Origin: Actinomycetes bacterium
GTDB taxonomy: Bacteria; Actinomycetota; Acidimicrobiia; Acidimicrobiales; Acidimicrobiaceae
Reading direction: 5' to 3'
DNA: 54,084 nucleotides
NCBI GenBank assembly: GCA_021785005.1
Contig: JAJYGT010000155.1
Span: forward strand, 1-54,084
In this document: positions 25,879 to 33,812 of the stretch, one piece after another
Layout of the letters: each line of letters starts with the position of its first letter
Numbering within the stretch: position 1 is the stretch's first letter
Notes under the pieces: generated by a model
The model's input: only the letters and a program-made list of their open reading frames with translations
What the model was told of the DNA's origin: nothing
Databases searched by the model: none
Position numbers and translations under genes: made by a program

Positions 25879-25919
25879 CCACCAAAGTATCCGTATGAGA
25901 ACCCTATACATCTCGGCGG
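25879..25919. repeat. Mobile-element repeat, copy B; gap 25767-26130
   Basis: About 41 bases closely resemble 23464-23504 in copy A (shared core ATCCGTA(C/T)GAGAACCCT, followed by ATCTCGGCGG or ATATCGGTG). The surrounding 364-base gap contains no supported gene; a 60-codon open frame at 25828-26010 has no start signal or family resemblance. Confidence 0.6.
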
Positions 25920-26141
25920 CTCTTCCGCTTTTAGCGGGGTCTTAGGCTCTCCGGCCGCCGGCCAGGTAGCCGAGTCAATGTGGGAAGAGGAGTGTCAGGG
26001 GAACTTGTAGCTTCTCAAACTTTGAAGATTAAGCAAGTTTTTACGGGCCTCCCTTGTCCTTGTCGAACCTACCGATATCTACAACGCAATCGTTTTACTG
26101 GAACAGGTGGAAAGGGATTAGTGGAATATTCAGTAGTTTAC

Positions 26142-26170
26142 TTGACAGTTAAATAACTACGTGGTAAACT
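26142..26170 (+). promoter_or_regulatory. Sigma-70-type promoter and operator of the ArsR operon
   Basis: TTGACA at 26142-26147 and TAAACT at 26165-26170 are separated by exactly 17 bases. Inverted arms AGTTTAC (26135-26141) and GTAAACT (26164-26170), and GTAGTT (26133-26138) with AACTAC (26155-26160), overlap both boxes. This suggests autorepression by the ArsR-type product. The transcript should start near 26177, which excludes the upstream GTG as the start codon. Confidence 0.75.
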
Positions 26171-26190
26171 TCGGAAATGAGAGAAGTGCT

Positions 26191-26535
26191 TTGCAGGTAA
26201 CGGATCGCCAACTGAACGCTACATTCACGGCGTTGGCCGATCCGACGCGCCGCGCGATTGTCGCACGACTGGCCCGTAGCGATGCCACTGTGAACGAACT
26301 GGCCGCTCCGTTCAAGATGACTCTGCCCGGGATCTCCAAGCACCTCAAGGTGCTAGAACGATGTGGCATTATCTCTCGCTCCCGTAATGCGCAATTCCGT
26401 CCGTGCCATCTAGAACGCAATGCGCTCGACGACGTCAGCCTGTGGATTGAGGAAAACCGGCGGGTGTGGACGGAGCGATTTGACAAGCTCGACGAACATC
26501 TTCGCGACATCCAGAGCAAGGAGGGAACATCTTGA
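26191..26535 (+). CDS. ArsR/SmtB family transcriptional regulator
   Basis: About 114 residues forming a winged helix. It opens with the ADPTRRAIVARL helix, then the recognition helix in FKMTLPGISKHLKVLERCG, and a basic wing (SRSRNAQFRPCHL). No metal-binding cysteine pair (CxC) is present, so it belongs to the non-metal subgroup that pairs with SRPBCC proteins. The frame is open from GTG 26161, but that codon lies inside the promoter and upstream of the predicted transcript start. TTG at 26191 with GAGAG upstream is the better choice. The stop overlaps the next gene's TTG start (TTGA), and the operon ends with a DinB-like gene. Confidence 0.88.
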   Translation: MQVTDRQLNATFTALADPTRRAIVARLARSDATVNELAAPFKMTLPGISKHLKVLERCGIISRSRNAQFRPCHLERNALDDVSLWIEENRRVWTERFDKLDEHLRDIQSKEGTS

Positions 26536-27002
26536 CAGACCAACAACCTACGCCTGATGAGCTGGCAACACTGGAGTTCTCTCGTGTATTTGATGCACCG
26601 CGTGAGCTTGTGTTTCGCTGCATGACCGAGCCCGAGCACCTTACGCACTTCTGGGGCCCGACTGGCGTCAGTGCTCCGTTAGAGAATATCCATGTCGATT
26701 TGCAGCCTGGCGGTGTCTTCGAGACAGTCATGGTGCGTGACGACGACGCGAGAGAGTACGCCACTTGTGCCACCTACATAGAGGTGTCAGAGCCGGATCG
26801 CTTGGTCTGGCGAGAGGCGCATAGCGGGATCACGGTTACGACGACATTCATTGAACTCGATGGGGACCGCACCGAAGTTCACATTCACCAAACCAACGTG
26901 CGCGAAGCGTTCCGCAGCACTGCGGCGCAGGCCGGGTTCCTTTCCTCTCTTGACCGGTTCGAATTGTACTTGGATCAGCTGATCGGGACGCGTGTGCGAT
27001 GA
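26532..27002 (+). CDS. SRPBCC / AHSA1-domain protein
   Basis: A 156-residue START-like (SRPBCC) protein of the AHSA1 group. The opening strand and helix (FSRVFDAPRELVFRCMTEPEHLTHFWGP) are diagnostic, followed by the PGGVFET strand pair and the long C-terminal helix (GFLSSLDRFELYLDQLI). The fold has a deep hydrophobic cavity that could bind a small ligand. Such proteins commonly sit directly after an ArsR gene, and ligand-dependent control is a common suggestion. The TTG start at 26532 overlaps the regulator stop and has AAGGAGGG at good spacing; no ATG alternative lies near. The ligand is unknown. Confidence 0.9.
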   Translation: MTDQQPTPDELATLEFSRVFDAPRELVFRCMTEPEHLTHFWGPTGVSAPLENIHVDLQPGGVFETVMVRDDDAREYATCATYIEVSEPDRLVWREAHSGITVTTTFIELDGDRTEVHIHQTNVREAFRSTAAQAGFLSSLDRFELYLDQLIGTRVR

Positions 27003-27634
27003 ATAACGACCCTTCGCTCCAGCCGGTAGTCGCTACACAATTTGAAGCACTCGCCGAACTGCTGTCATTTGCATCTGACACGACGTGGAACGTAGGATCG
27101 CTCTGTGACGATTGGCGAGCTCGTGAAGTGGTGGCCCATATGACAATGCCAGCTCGATACTCAGAGGCCCAAATTATGGACGAGCTCGAACGATACGGAT
27201 TCGACTTCAATCGGCTGTCGAATGAGATCGCATCGAGGGACGCTGGGCTGCCGACTTCCCAACTAGTTGAAGACCTCCAGTCAGATGAGCTGCATCATTG
27301 GACGCCACCTGGAGGCAGCTACCACGACGCCCTCAACCACGTGGTAATCCATAGCCTCGACATAACCGTGCCGCTCAGAAGAGCACGGATGGCATCTGAT
27401 GAGACCATTCAGATGATTCTCGAAGACCTTACACTGGGAGGCATTCACCGAAACTTTGGAATCGAGATCGAAGGAAGAAGTTTCGAGGCTATTGACATTG
27501 GATGGACGTTCGGGTCCGGTCAATTGCTTCGAGGAAAAGCGGAGGATGTAGCTCTGGCTCTTTGCGGTCGTAGCGTCCCGAGCGGACAGCTAGAGGGAAT
27601 TGCTTTATTGAGAACTGAGACAGACCAACGGTGA
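26999..27634 (+). CDS. DinB / maleylpyruvate-isomerase family, mycothiol-linked type
   Basis: A 211-residue four-helix-bundle protein. The N-terminal half fits the actinobacterial MDMPI/DinB pattern: W and L rich opening, REVVAHMTMPARY with a metal-ligand His, then NHVVIHSLDITVPL with two further His. Together these give a three-His metal site. TIGR03083-type members are annotated as mycothiol-dependent enzymes, which fits an actinobacterial host. Start ATGA overlaps the SRPBCC stop. It may conjugate or isomerise a small electrophile sensed through the ArsR partner (inference). The C-terminal about 90 residues form the usual alpha/beta domain. Confidence 0.8.
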   Translation: MNNDPSLQPVVATQFEALAELLSFASDTTWNVGSLCDDWRAREVVAHMTMPARYSEAQIMDELERYGFDFNRLSNEIASRDAGLPTSQLVEDLQSDELHHWTPPGGSYHDALNHVVIHSLDITVPLRRARMASDETIQMILEDLTLGGIHRNFGIEIEGRSFEAIDIGWTFGSGQLLRGKAEDVALALCGRSVPSGQLEGIALLRTETDQR

Positions 27635-27870
27635 CCTCGACCGGGGTTCTACAGCGTACCGTCTGTGCATTACCCTTATTTTGCCCCTCTCGAATGAGGA
27701 CGCCTCACGAATGACTGCTAAAATTCCGACTAATGCGAACCGGTCAAATGCGCCATCTTCCCGTTGAGTAGGACGCCAATTTGTCGACGGATGTGTGGTT
27801 CAATTTGGAGAAGTACTTGCTTCTTTAGAATCTGTATTTCGTATTTTTCAGGGCGCTCCTCGTATGCGTC

Positions 27871-27975
27871 CGCCGACTCGTATGCAAGTTGTCCTGGTTA
27901 GGTCCTGATGATGATACGCGTTGATCGCATGGTGTAGAGCAGGCAGGGTCGCGTTCGAGGAGAGTCGGGCGAGGC
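27871..27975. repeat. Mobile-element repeat, copy C; gap 27635-28147
   Basis: About 105 bases match copy A (23359-23465) at roughly three quarters of positions by eye, in the same orientation. Translated on the minus strand, both give a LPALHHAINAYHHQDLTR-like or TPSALCRAINAYRRLDLTR-like peptide, here interrupted by stops. The remaining 27635-28147 sequence holds no intact gene. Confidence 0.6.
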
Positions 27976-28147
27976 CCACGAATCGTTGTCAGAGTTACAA
28001 CATTATCCAATTACAAATGTGGTGACCAGTGTGTTAGTGCTCGAGATGGTAAGCAAAATCTGAGGCCTTTCCTATCATCTACTTTCTATGGTCAAGGATT
28101 CTTAGCACTGGCGCTTGTTTACCGAAGGATTGGACTCGGAGACAAGA

Positions 28148-28591
28148 TCACCACGATGGTCGAAGTCGACCGGGGGTGGTGATCATTAAGAGCGCCATTT
28201 GGAGGTGGGTGAACGCTTGTGGACCGAGTTGAGATTTCCACCCGTCGACCGTTTCCTCAGCGGCAGCTTCGGCCGCCGAGATGCAGGCTCGACCTCGCTC
28301 AGTGAGCAGGAGTAACCGCGCCCGCGCGTCGCGCTCGTCAAGTTGGCGAATGACGTAGCTGTGGGCGACGAGGTATTTGACGAGCTGTCCTGCGGCCTGC
28401 TTGGTGATCCCGAGGTGCTCGGCCACGTCGCCTGTGGTGGCGTCACCTTCACTGATTCGCGCAAACGCAAAACCGTGTGCCGGGCGAACGTCATTAAAGC
28501 CGCGGCGAGCAAGGCCTTCTTGTATCCCATCCACAAGCTGGCTGGCCAGGCGAAGTACTGCAATGGCCCCTTCCCAATTGTCGTTTGTCAT
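28148..28591 (-). CDS. MarR family transcriptional regulator
   Basis: A 147-residue MarR-type winged-helix repressor. The recognition region reads TTGDVAEHLGITKQAAGQLVKYL and the wing is YVIRQLDERDARARLLLLTERG, both canonical. ATG at 28591 has GAGGG seven bases upstream; a frame to 28618 would start inside the operator. It is transcribed divergently from the cupin gene across a 75-bp region with two identical palindromes, so it very probably represses both itself and the cupin. The N-terminal dimerisation helices carry no cysteine, arguing against a redox-sensing OhrR type. The ligand is unknown. Confidence 0.9.
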   Translation of the reverse strand: MTNDNWEGAIAVLRLASQLVDGIQEGLARRGFNDVRPAHGFAFARISEGDATTGDVAEHLGITKQAAGQLVKYLVAHSYVIRQLDERDARARLLLLTERGRACISAAEAAAEETVDGWKSQLGPQAFTHLQMALLMITTPGRLRPSW

Positions 28592-28625
28592 GTAACCCTC
28601 TTGATGCGACTGAGACATTCTGCTA

Positions 28626-28658
28626 GTCTATATAGACAGTTTACTTGTCTATATAGAA
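28626..28658. promoter_or_regulatory. Twin palindromic MarR operator between divergent genes
   Basis: GTCTATATAGAC (28626-28637) is a perfect 12-bp palindrome. TCTATATAGA recurs at 28648-28657 within GTCTATATAGAA. The centres are 21 bp apart, two helical turns, placing two dimers on the same face of the DNA. The sites lie between the MarR start at 28591 and the cupin start at 28667 and would cover both promoters. Confidence 0.85.
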
Positions 28659-28666
28659 AGAATCAG

Positions 28667-29038
28667 ATGCCCATTATCACCTCAACACAAGCGATCACGT
28701 TCGAAACGCACGGCTCGCGATTCATCTCCTATGTGGCCCCCTCTCGTGGAAGCAGTGAGTTGTGCGCTTGGCGTCTCGAAGTCCCTGCCGACCTCCAAGG
28801 CGTTGCTCATCGACCGAATCACGAAGAGATTATCCTGATTCTCGACGGTGAACTTCGTATGATGCTTGATGGAGTCCGAGCTGAACTCCATCAAGGAGAT
28901 GTCGCGTTCGTTCCAGCAAATAGCGAACTGCGCGTCGATGGCGGTCCTCTTGGTGCAACTGCGTGGGTAACCACCACTCCTGGTCTCGAAGCAGTTATGG
29001 GCGACGGGTCCCGGATCACCCCGCCGTGGACTAAGTAA
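28667..29038 (+). CDS. Small cupin-domain protein
   Basis: A 123-residue single-domain cupin. Motif 1 has HRPNHEEIILILDGEL, with His/Glu ligands, near residues 48-63. Motif 2 is GDVAFVPANSELRV near 77-90, where the usual second His is replaced, so the metal site may be incomplete. ATG at 28667 follows the palindromic operator closely; the ribosome-binding site is weak (GAAAG). It is presumably controlled by the divergent MarR protein. Small cupins of this kind serve as dioxygenases, isomerases or ligand sensors, and nothing decides here. The last 16 bases of the gene, including the stop, are duplicated in tandem just after it. Confidence 0.85.
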   Translation: MPIITSTQAITFETHGSRFISYVAPSRGSSELCAWRLEVPADLQGVAHRPNHEEIILILDGELRMMLDGVRAELHQGDVAFVPANSELRVDGGPLGATAWVTTTPGLEAVMGDGSRITPPWTK

Positions 29039-29261
29039 TATCGGGACTAAGTAATATCGTGATTGCACGTTTTGGGTTTTTTTGGCAGGATGGAACGGCT
29101 TGAGTGTCCGGACATTCTGACTGTGCATTGGTCAATGCAATTCTCCCAAACAGCTCGGTTAGCAGTTGACAAAGGTTTGAAAGCTGTCCGTAAGTTCCAG
29201 GCGGTATAGTCGAGTCTTTTGACGGCCTGTTTGCCCTGCGGAATTGCTATTCTTTGCAAAT

Positions 29262-29504
29262 ATGGAGAAAGTAAAGAAACCATGGCGCGGCACCAAAATT
29301 AGCCAGAAGCACCAGGTGACCATTCCAATTGACGCGATGCGAATCGCTGGTTTGGAAGCGGGCGAGCGTGTCGTTGCCAGAGCCGATGGCCCTGGCCGGG
29401 TGGTACTTGAACGTGAAGAGGATGTTATTTCGAGCTTTTCAGGATCAATGACGGGCATATTCGAACACGGAATCCTTGAGCAACTTCGCAACGAATGGGA
29501 CTAA
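29262..29504 (+). CDS. AbrB/MazE-type antitoxin
   Basis: An 80-residue protein with the AbrB swapped-hairpin DNA-binding fold. TKISQKHQVTIPIDAMRIAGLEAGERV is the typical first half, and VVLEREEDVISSF completes the second hairpin. A C-terminal acidic helix would block the toxin. ATG at 29262 has no Shine-Dalgarno site; TATTCT about seven bases upstream could be a -10 box giving a leaderless message. A TTG at 29244 is a weak alternative. It overlaps the PIN-domain gene by ten bases, the standard antitoxin-first arrangement. It probably autoregulates the pair. Confidence 0.85.
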   Translation: MEKVKKPWRGTKISQKHQVTIPIDAMRIAGLEAGERVVARADGPGRVVLEREEDVISSFSGSMTGIFEHGILEQLRNEWD

Positions 29505-29911
29505 CCATCATCGACGTAGGTATTCTCATTGGTTTTTTCGACGCGAGTGACGCGCACCATCTCGGGGCAAAGAGCGAATTATCCAACGCTCGACAGCGCG
29601 GAGACCAAATAGCAATACCGGCTTCAGCGCTCGCTGAAGCGCTGGTGTCTCCCGCGCGCTATGGTGAGTCATCAGTCACGGGAGTTCTTGAGTTCCTCGA
29701 GCGTCTCCCGCTTGGAGTAACGGAACTTGGTATTCAAACCGCTGTTGTGGCAGCGAGACTCCGTGCCCGTCACGGCCAAAAGGTCAAACTGCCTGACGCC
29801 CTGGTTATCGCTACCGCCATCCAAAATGGCGCCGACGTACTTATCACAACGGATCGAGGTTGGCCCCCCAAGAGCGAATTAGGCTTCGAAGGAAATCTCA
29901 TTAGTCTCTGA
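29495..29911 (+). CDS. vapC: VapC-type PIN-domain toxin
   Basis: A 138-residue PIN-domain ribonuclease. The four conserved acidic residues that bind Mg are visible: Asp7 in TIIDVGI, Glu48 in SALAEAL, Asp101 in LPDALVIATA, and Asp120 in ITTDRGW. The length is normal and nothing suggests inactivation. ATG at 29495 lies inside the antitoxin gene. VapC toxins cleave tRNA or rRNA; the target cannot be read from sequence. The pair sits in a patch of mobile-element debris, so it may stabilise the region (inference). No other TA gene is next to it. Confidence 0.9.
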   Translation: MGLTIIDVGILIGFFDASDAHHLGAKSELSNARQRGDQIAIPASALAEALVSPARYGESSVTGVLEFLERLPLGVTELGIQTAVVAARLRARHGQKVKLPDALVIATAIQNGADVLITTDRGWPPKSELGFEGNLISL

Positions 29912-30061
29912 CGATTATCTATGCGTGTGAGAGGCGGACCCAATTCCGACGTGGTTGTCATTGATAAGGGACTGTCCCGACGAACGGCTCGCTGAAAAGT
30001 GCTCTTCAGTGCGGAATCCTTTGGTTGTTTTGCCGTTCGTGTGAAAATGTTGCCAGCAACC

Positions 30062-30100
30062 TATTTTTGACCCACTAGCAGCAAGATATTTTTGACCCAC
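30062..30100. repeat. Short direct repeat in the 29912-30247 gap
   Basis: TATTTTTGACCCAC occurs at 30062-30075 and again at 30087-30100, 25 bp apart. It resembles the ragged ends left by insertion elements, but no transposase is adjacent. The rest of this 336-base gap shows no gene. Confidence 0.5.
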
Positions 30101-30247
30101 CCTGCCTATTATGGTAGTACTTTTAGATATCCATAGATACCGATAGTTCTAGGTATTTCGATGCTCTGGTCTAATCTGGGATTCTTACCCAACAACTGTA
30201 AATGTTGAATATCTTGAATGATCTGAACAATCAATTGTTGTTGGTTC

Positions 30248-30613
30248 TTATTTCATTGTTAACTGTGCCTCCTCGGTTATGAGATCTGAAATGGCTACCG
30301 GATCATCACAATGTGGACAAAGCCCGCCAGGTCCGACCCTAGACATGAAAAGCCCACAATCCTCGCATCGTTGTTGTCCGAGTAAACGTTGGCCACAAGA
30401 GGCGCATTCATAAACGGTAATGGGACCCCTGGGTCGGTTGTGAGGAACCTTGACAACAACAACAGTCTGATGTCGACGGCGGTATGCCACGTGCTTACAT
30501 GATTGGCTGCAATATACTTTCCGACCCGATGCCACAAACACACACCCACAGACCGGACACATTGTCTCTGATGACAAATCCCTATGTGTGTCTGTTGGTT
30601 TAGCATTGGCCAT
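30248..30613 (-). CDS. Zinc-ribbon protein with several CxxC pairs
   Basis: About 121 residues with Cys pairs typical of structural zinc sites. MCPVCGC with a following CSQSCKHVAYRRRH forms a treble-clef-like FCS/MYM-type finger. ECASCGQ with CEDCG forms a second ribbon, and CPHCDD is a third half-site. A basic linker lies between the first two. ATG at 30613 (MANAKP) gives a more compact protein than the frame opening at 30658, but no ribosome-binding site is convincing for either. Proteins like this occur next to mobile elements and bind nucleic acid. It stands alone here and may be a remnant of an element. Confidence 0.6.
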   Translation of the reverse strand: MANAKPTDTHRDLSSETMCPVCGCVFVASGRKVYCSQSCKHVAYRRRHQTVVVVKVPHNRPRGPITVYECASCGQRLLGQQRCEDCGLFMSRVGPGGLCPHCDDPVAISDLITEEAQLTMK

Positions 30614-30658
30614 ATCTGGTATGACCCTTATGTGATGATCTATCGTCGCGTGACGCAT

Positions 30659-31257
30659 GCTTGGCGCTCAAGATAATGCACCTCCCCCTGGCCATTGACA
30701 TTGCTTTTGGATGTTCGTGTCTGGTTGTAATTCTGGCAGCGCATTTTTTATGCCTACTATAAGAAAGTGATAAATACTTTTATCAACTGCCTCGAGGAGT
30801 ACACTTGCTGTTTGATTATGCCCTAGTTTCTGTTAGTTCCTGACCCCTTAAATTGACTTTATCGAATGAATACATGAAGTACATATCGAAATAGTTTGGC
30901 AAGACAAACAGTTGTTTTCAGCAATGTATTTTTGAATGAACAGGATGTGCAGTTTTCATCGCACTCTCTGATGACGACGATTTGGAACGTGTTTGATTTT
31001 GAGGAATTCCTAATGGTAACGGGGTTTGTAATGGAAGGTCAATTTTCACATTGCCCTTCCATGCGATGACGCCAGGCATCCGTTGATTGTGGTTTTTTGC
31101 CGATTGCGGTTGGAGTTTTCCGGTGACGGGTTACCTTTAGATGCGAATCCGTTTCTTGTTGAGATGGATTGTGTAGTTGCTTTTGACGAAATGGTCAGCT
31201 TGGCAAAAGTATTTAGTCCCTGTGCGAGAGATTTAGCAACTGTCACGCGTAAAACAA
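30659..31257. other. Gene-poor stretch
   Basis: About 600 bases, AT-rich, with only short open frames (60 codons on plus at 31083, 80 on minus at 31046) that overlap each other, have no start signals and match no family I know. I see no promoter or repeat to report. Confidence 0.5.
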
Positions 31258-31296
31258 GCGAGTGAATGCTCCTTATGTCCCGGTGCATTCACTCGC
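31258..31296 (-). terminator. Terminator of the secreted-protein gene
   Basis: GCGAGTGAATGC (31258-31269) and GCATTCACTCGC (31285-31296) form a perfect 12-bp stem with a 15-base loop. On the minus strand the stem is followed by TTGTTTTAC. It lies 72 bases beyond the stop at 31368. Confidence 0.7.
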
Positions 31297-31367
31297 AATT
31301 GTTTCACTTGAGCGTTGACGCTAAATCGCATTCATACGATTTACGCTAACTGATGCGTCATTATTCG

Positions 31368-32546
31368 TTATGCATTGGGTTCAAACAAAAGTCCAGTCGG
31401 ATCAAGGGATGTTAAACCACTGACAGTTACTGGCGTAATGTTTCCGGTGAACATGTTTAGCACTCCCAGAGAGTTCGCAGCATAACCTGGAGCAGGACAC
31501 GTTGCCGGTGCGCTGTTGGAATCGCACGGCGTCACCGCGACAATTGCCATTCCTGGCATAAAGTTCCCAGAAAGCGCCTCTACGACATCGTTATGATTGT
31601 CGGTTACATAAAGAGTTCCAGTCGCGCTCGTTGCCCAAGCAGTATCGTTGATTGATTGGCTTAGCTTCAATACATCTAGGCCCTGGTTTGGTTGACCGCC
31701 ATTGTGGACGTAGATCTGCTCTTGGTCACCTTGGCTGTCTAGTACAAAGTCTCCGACGAATCGAGGGCTCGTGCTTGGTACGATTTCGTTGGAATCGGGG
31801 TCAGTTAGAGCAAGGCTAGTCATTCCCGTTGCGCCCATGTTTGCAATCGTAGCCATTGAGTTGTCATAAAATACTGGGCTGACCTTTGCAACGTGCGTTG
31901 CCCAGTCTAGATAAACGCTATACACCGCAGGTCCTGTCGCCACTGTCGGCGCCGAAGCGCTAACGTATATCTGCCCGTGGTAAATGGAGATTGAGTCCGT
32001 TCCTCCGCCGTGAGGGAGCACCTCGCTGTAGCGGTAATGCTGAACTTGAAATCCTGACGCCCCCGAAGGATTGATTGTAGACATTGCCGAATTTCCGTCT
32101 TCGTTGGCAGTGACGATTAGTTCTTTACGCATGGGATCTGCCGTTAGCCCGTCGATGTGTCCGCTAATACTCCACTGAGTCATGTACTGACCAGATGGTG
32201 AGAACTCAACCACAGTGGAGGCCGTGTCACCATTAGCGTTTGCTTGTCCCATTGGTCCAATGTTGTTTTGAAATGCAACATACAACATTGATCCGAGTCG
32301 AGTGATGTCGTCTGGCTGAGTCAGTTGTTCAGTCTTGGAGACACCATTGACCATGAAGGTGTTTTTTAGACTTGCCCCAGAAAGGATTACCTTTGCGTTC
32401 AACATTGGTGTTGGAATTGTAGTTTGTGGCGTTATCGTCGCGGCTGTCGCGTCGGCCGCACTGTTTCCGACTGCCAATAATCCTGTAGGGAAAATAATCG
32501 CGGTGCTAGCGTAAATTGCTTTTCGTCGAAGGTTTCGTGAACCCAT
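31368..32546 (-). CDS. Secreted protein, beta-propeller-like, unknown
   Basis: A 392-residue exported protein. The N terminus has an Arg/Lys-rich start (RNLRRK), a hydrophobic core (about 11-27) and AXA-type sites near residues 28-36, so a signal peptidase I substrate is likely. The mature part is rich in Thr, Gly, Ser and Asn with repeated strand pairs such as LYVTDNHNDVVEAL and IYVSASAPTVATG, which fits a beta-propeller of the NHL or YVTN kind. Two Cys in CDSNSAPATC near residue 340 could form a disulfide. AAGAGGT precedes the ATG. It is monocistronic, with a strong terminator. No catalytic residues are recognised; a surface-binding role is a guess. Confidence 0.75.
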   Translation of the reverse strand: MGSRNLRRKAIYASTAIIFPTGLLAVGNSAADATAATITPQTTIPTPMLNAKVILSGASLKNTFMVNGVSKTEQLTQPDDITRLGSMLYVAFQNNIGPMGQANANGDTASTVVEFSPSGQYMTQWSISGHIDGLTADPMRKELIVTANEDGNSAMSTINPSGASGFQVQHYRYSEVLPHGGGTDSISIYHGQIYVSASAPTVATGPAVYSVYLDWATHVAKVSPVFYDNSMATIANMGATGMTSLALTDPDSNEIVPSTSPRFVGDFVLDSQGDQEQIYVHNGGQPNQGLDVLKLSQSINDTAWATSATGTLYVTDNHNDVVEALSGNFMPGMAIVAVTPCDSNSAPATCPAPGYAANSLGVLNMFTGNITPVTVSGLTSLDPTGLLFEPNA

Positions 32547-32881
32547 AGCTGATACCTCTTTCTTGCTTTAGTTTGCGCCGTGAATCGTGACAATGTACTC
32601 GGCAACTACGAAACCTATGCGAACAAGTGTGCCGGTTGGTGTCCGTGCGATAGATCAAGGGTGAAGTCTTCATTAATTTTTGCTACATACACTTATGTGT
32701 TTAGATTGAGCGAGATGTGAATCTTTAATTCTGGATTTGGGGCATTTATGACAGTATCTTTTCACTATTGAGAAGTAGCGGTGGTGCGGCTAGAAATGTG
32801 ACGTTTGGAGAATTCGTAACTGTGTTTTACCGTGCTAATTTGTTGCCGAGTTGTCGTTGTAGTGTGACAAGTTGGTTTTGC
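32547..32881. other. Intergenic, promoter region of the secreted-protein gene
   Basis: 335 AT-rich bases between two minus-strand genes. It must contain the promoter of the secreted-protein gene and the end of the pentose-phosphate transcript. I found no convincing -35/-10 pair and no strong hairpin. Confidence 0.4.
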
Positions 32882-33766
32882 TTACCACAGGGCGCGATGT
32901 GCATTAATTGCACCGAAAAGACCGGCATTATCTGCTAATTGCGCTCGAACGACGTGCGTGGTGAAGTATTTGGGTCGTAACGATTCAAACTTGTTTACAA
33001 TGAGATCAAACATGAAATCGCCTGACAAAATCACGCCGCCACCAAGAACCAAGGCATCTACTGAAAATAGATTTACCATGTTTACTAGCGCAATAGCGGC
33101 GTTCCAAGCTATTTCGTCCGCGAGAGCCAGGGTTTCTTTGTCGCCTTTTTCGGCCAAGGCTAAGATCTCATTATTTGCGATATTAATGCCCCGCATTTTT
33201 GCCATTTTTGCCATGGCTGTTCCTGAAGCGAGTTGTTCTACCGTGGCGGCGTTATTTTTATCGTTATAGTTTGCACTAATGTAACTATGGCCGAGTTCAC
33301 CCGTTGAAAAACGCGTATGAAGCAACTTTTTATGGTACATAACTGCAGCACCTACGCCGGTGGATACGGTTACGTACGCAAAAGATTCAAAATCACGAGC
33401 TGAGCCGTAGAAGCATTCACCAATCGCAGCTAGATCAGCGTCATTGACCAAATGCGCTTCACGGCTTAGATTACCGCTGATTTTTTTGGCACTTAGCTCA
33501 TCTGAAAAGCCAGGTGGAAGATTTGGGGCATAGACAAGAGTCAAATCGTGGTAGTTGACTAGACCAGGGACACCCGCAACTACTCTGTTTGCACGGTGAT
33601 CAGGGTCTAGTTTATCGGCAAGTGATACCAAGCCAGCGGACGCACTTTCTAGAGTGTTTGTTGGGAGTGAGTAGTGGTCCAATAAGGCTCCGGTCGATGA
33701 GCAAAGTCCCATTCGAAAGTGCGTACCTCCAATGTCCACTCCCAAAACAAAATCGTCTTGTGTCAT
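32882..33766 (-). CDS. ROK-family sugar kinase, putative glucokinase
   Basis: A 294-residue ROK protein. The phosphate-binding motif DIGGTHFRMG is at 11-20, the second phosphate loop with STGVGAAV lies near 134-141, the catalytic Asp is in NDADLAAIGE near 109, and the adenosine motif LGGGVILS is near 241-248. GELGH keeps the His of the sugar/zinc site, but the normal CxCGxxGCxE zinc loop that follows is replaced by a segment without cysteines (NDKNNAATVEQLASG). Glucose is the likely substrate because the gene closes an operon of gnd, a HAD phosphatase and zwf, feeding glucose-6-phosphate to the dehydrogenase. The phosphate donor is ATP by default; polyphosphate cannot be excluded. Confidence 0.85.
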   Translation of the reverse strand: MTQDDFVLGVDIGGTHFRMGLCSSTGALLDHYSLPTNTLESASAGLVSLADKLDPDHRANRVVAGVPGLVNYHDLTLVYAPNLPPGFSDELSAKKISGNLSREAHLVNDADLAAIGECFYGSARDFESFAYVTVSTGVGAAVMYHKKLLHTRFSTGELGHSYISANYNDKNNAATVEQLASGTAMAKMAKMRGINIANNEILALAEKGDKETLALADEIAWNAAIALVNMVNLFSVDALVLGGGVILSGDFMFDLIVNKFESLRPKYFTTHVVRAQLADNAGLFGAINAHRALW

Positions 33767-33812
33767 TTGCGTTACCCTGAACTTCTAACTCGATTATGCC
33801 AAAAATTTTATG

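Noticed and set aside
26161-26190. GTG at 26161 as the ArsR start
   Set aside because: It lies between the -35 and -10 boxes of the best promoter in the region, upstream of the expected transcript start.
31046-31288. Overlapping small open frames on both strands
   Set aside because: No start signals and no recognisable family; the minus-strand frame also overlaps the terminator stem.
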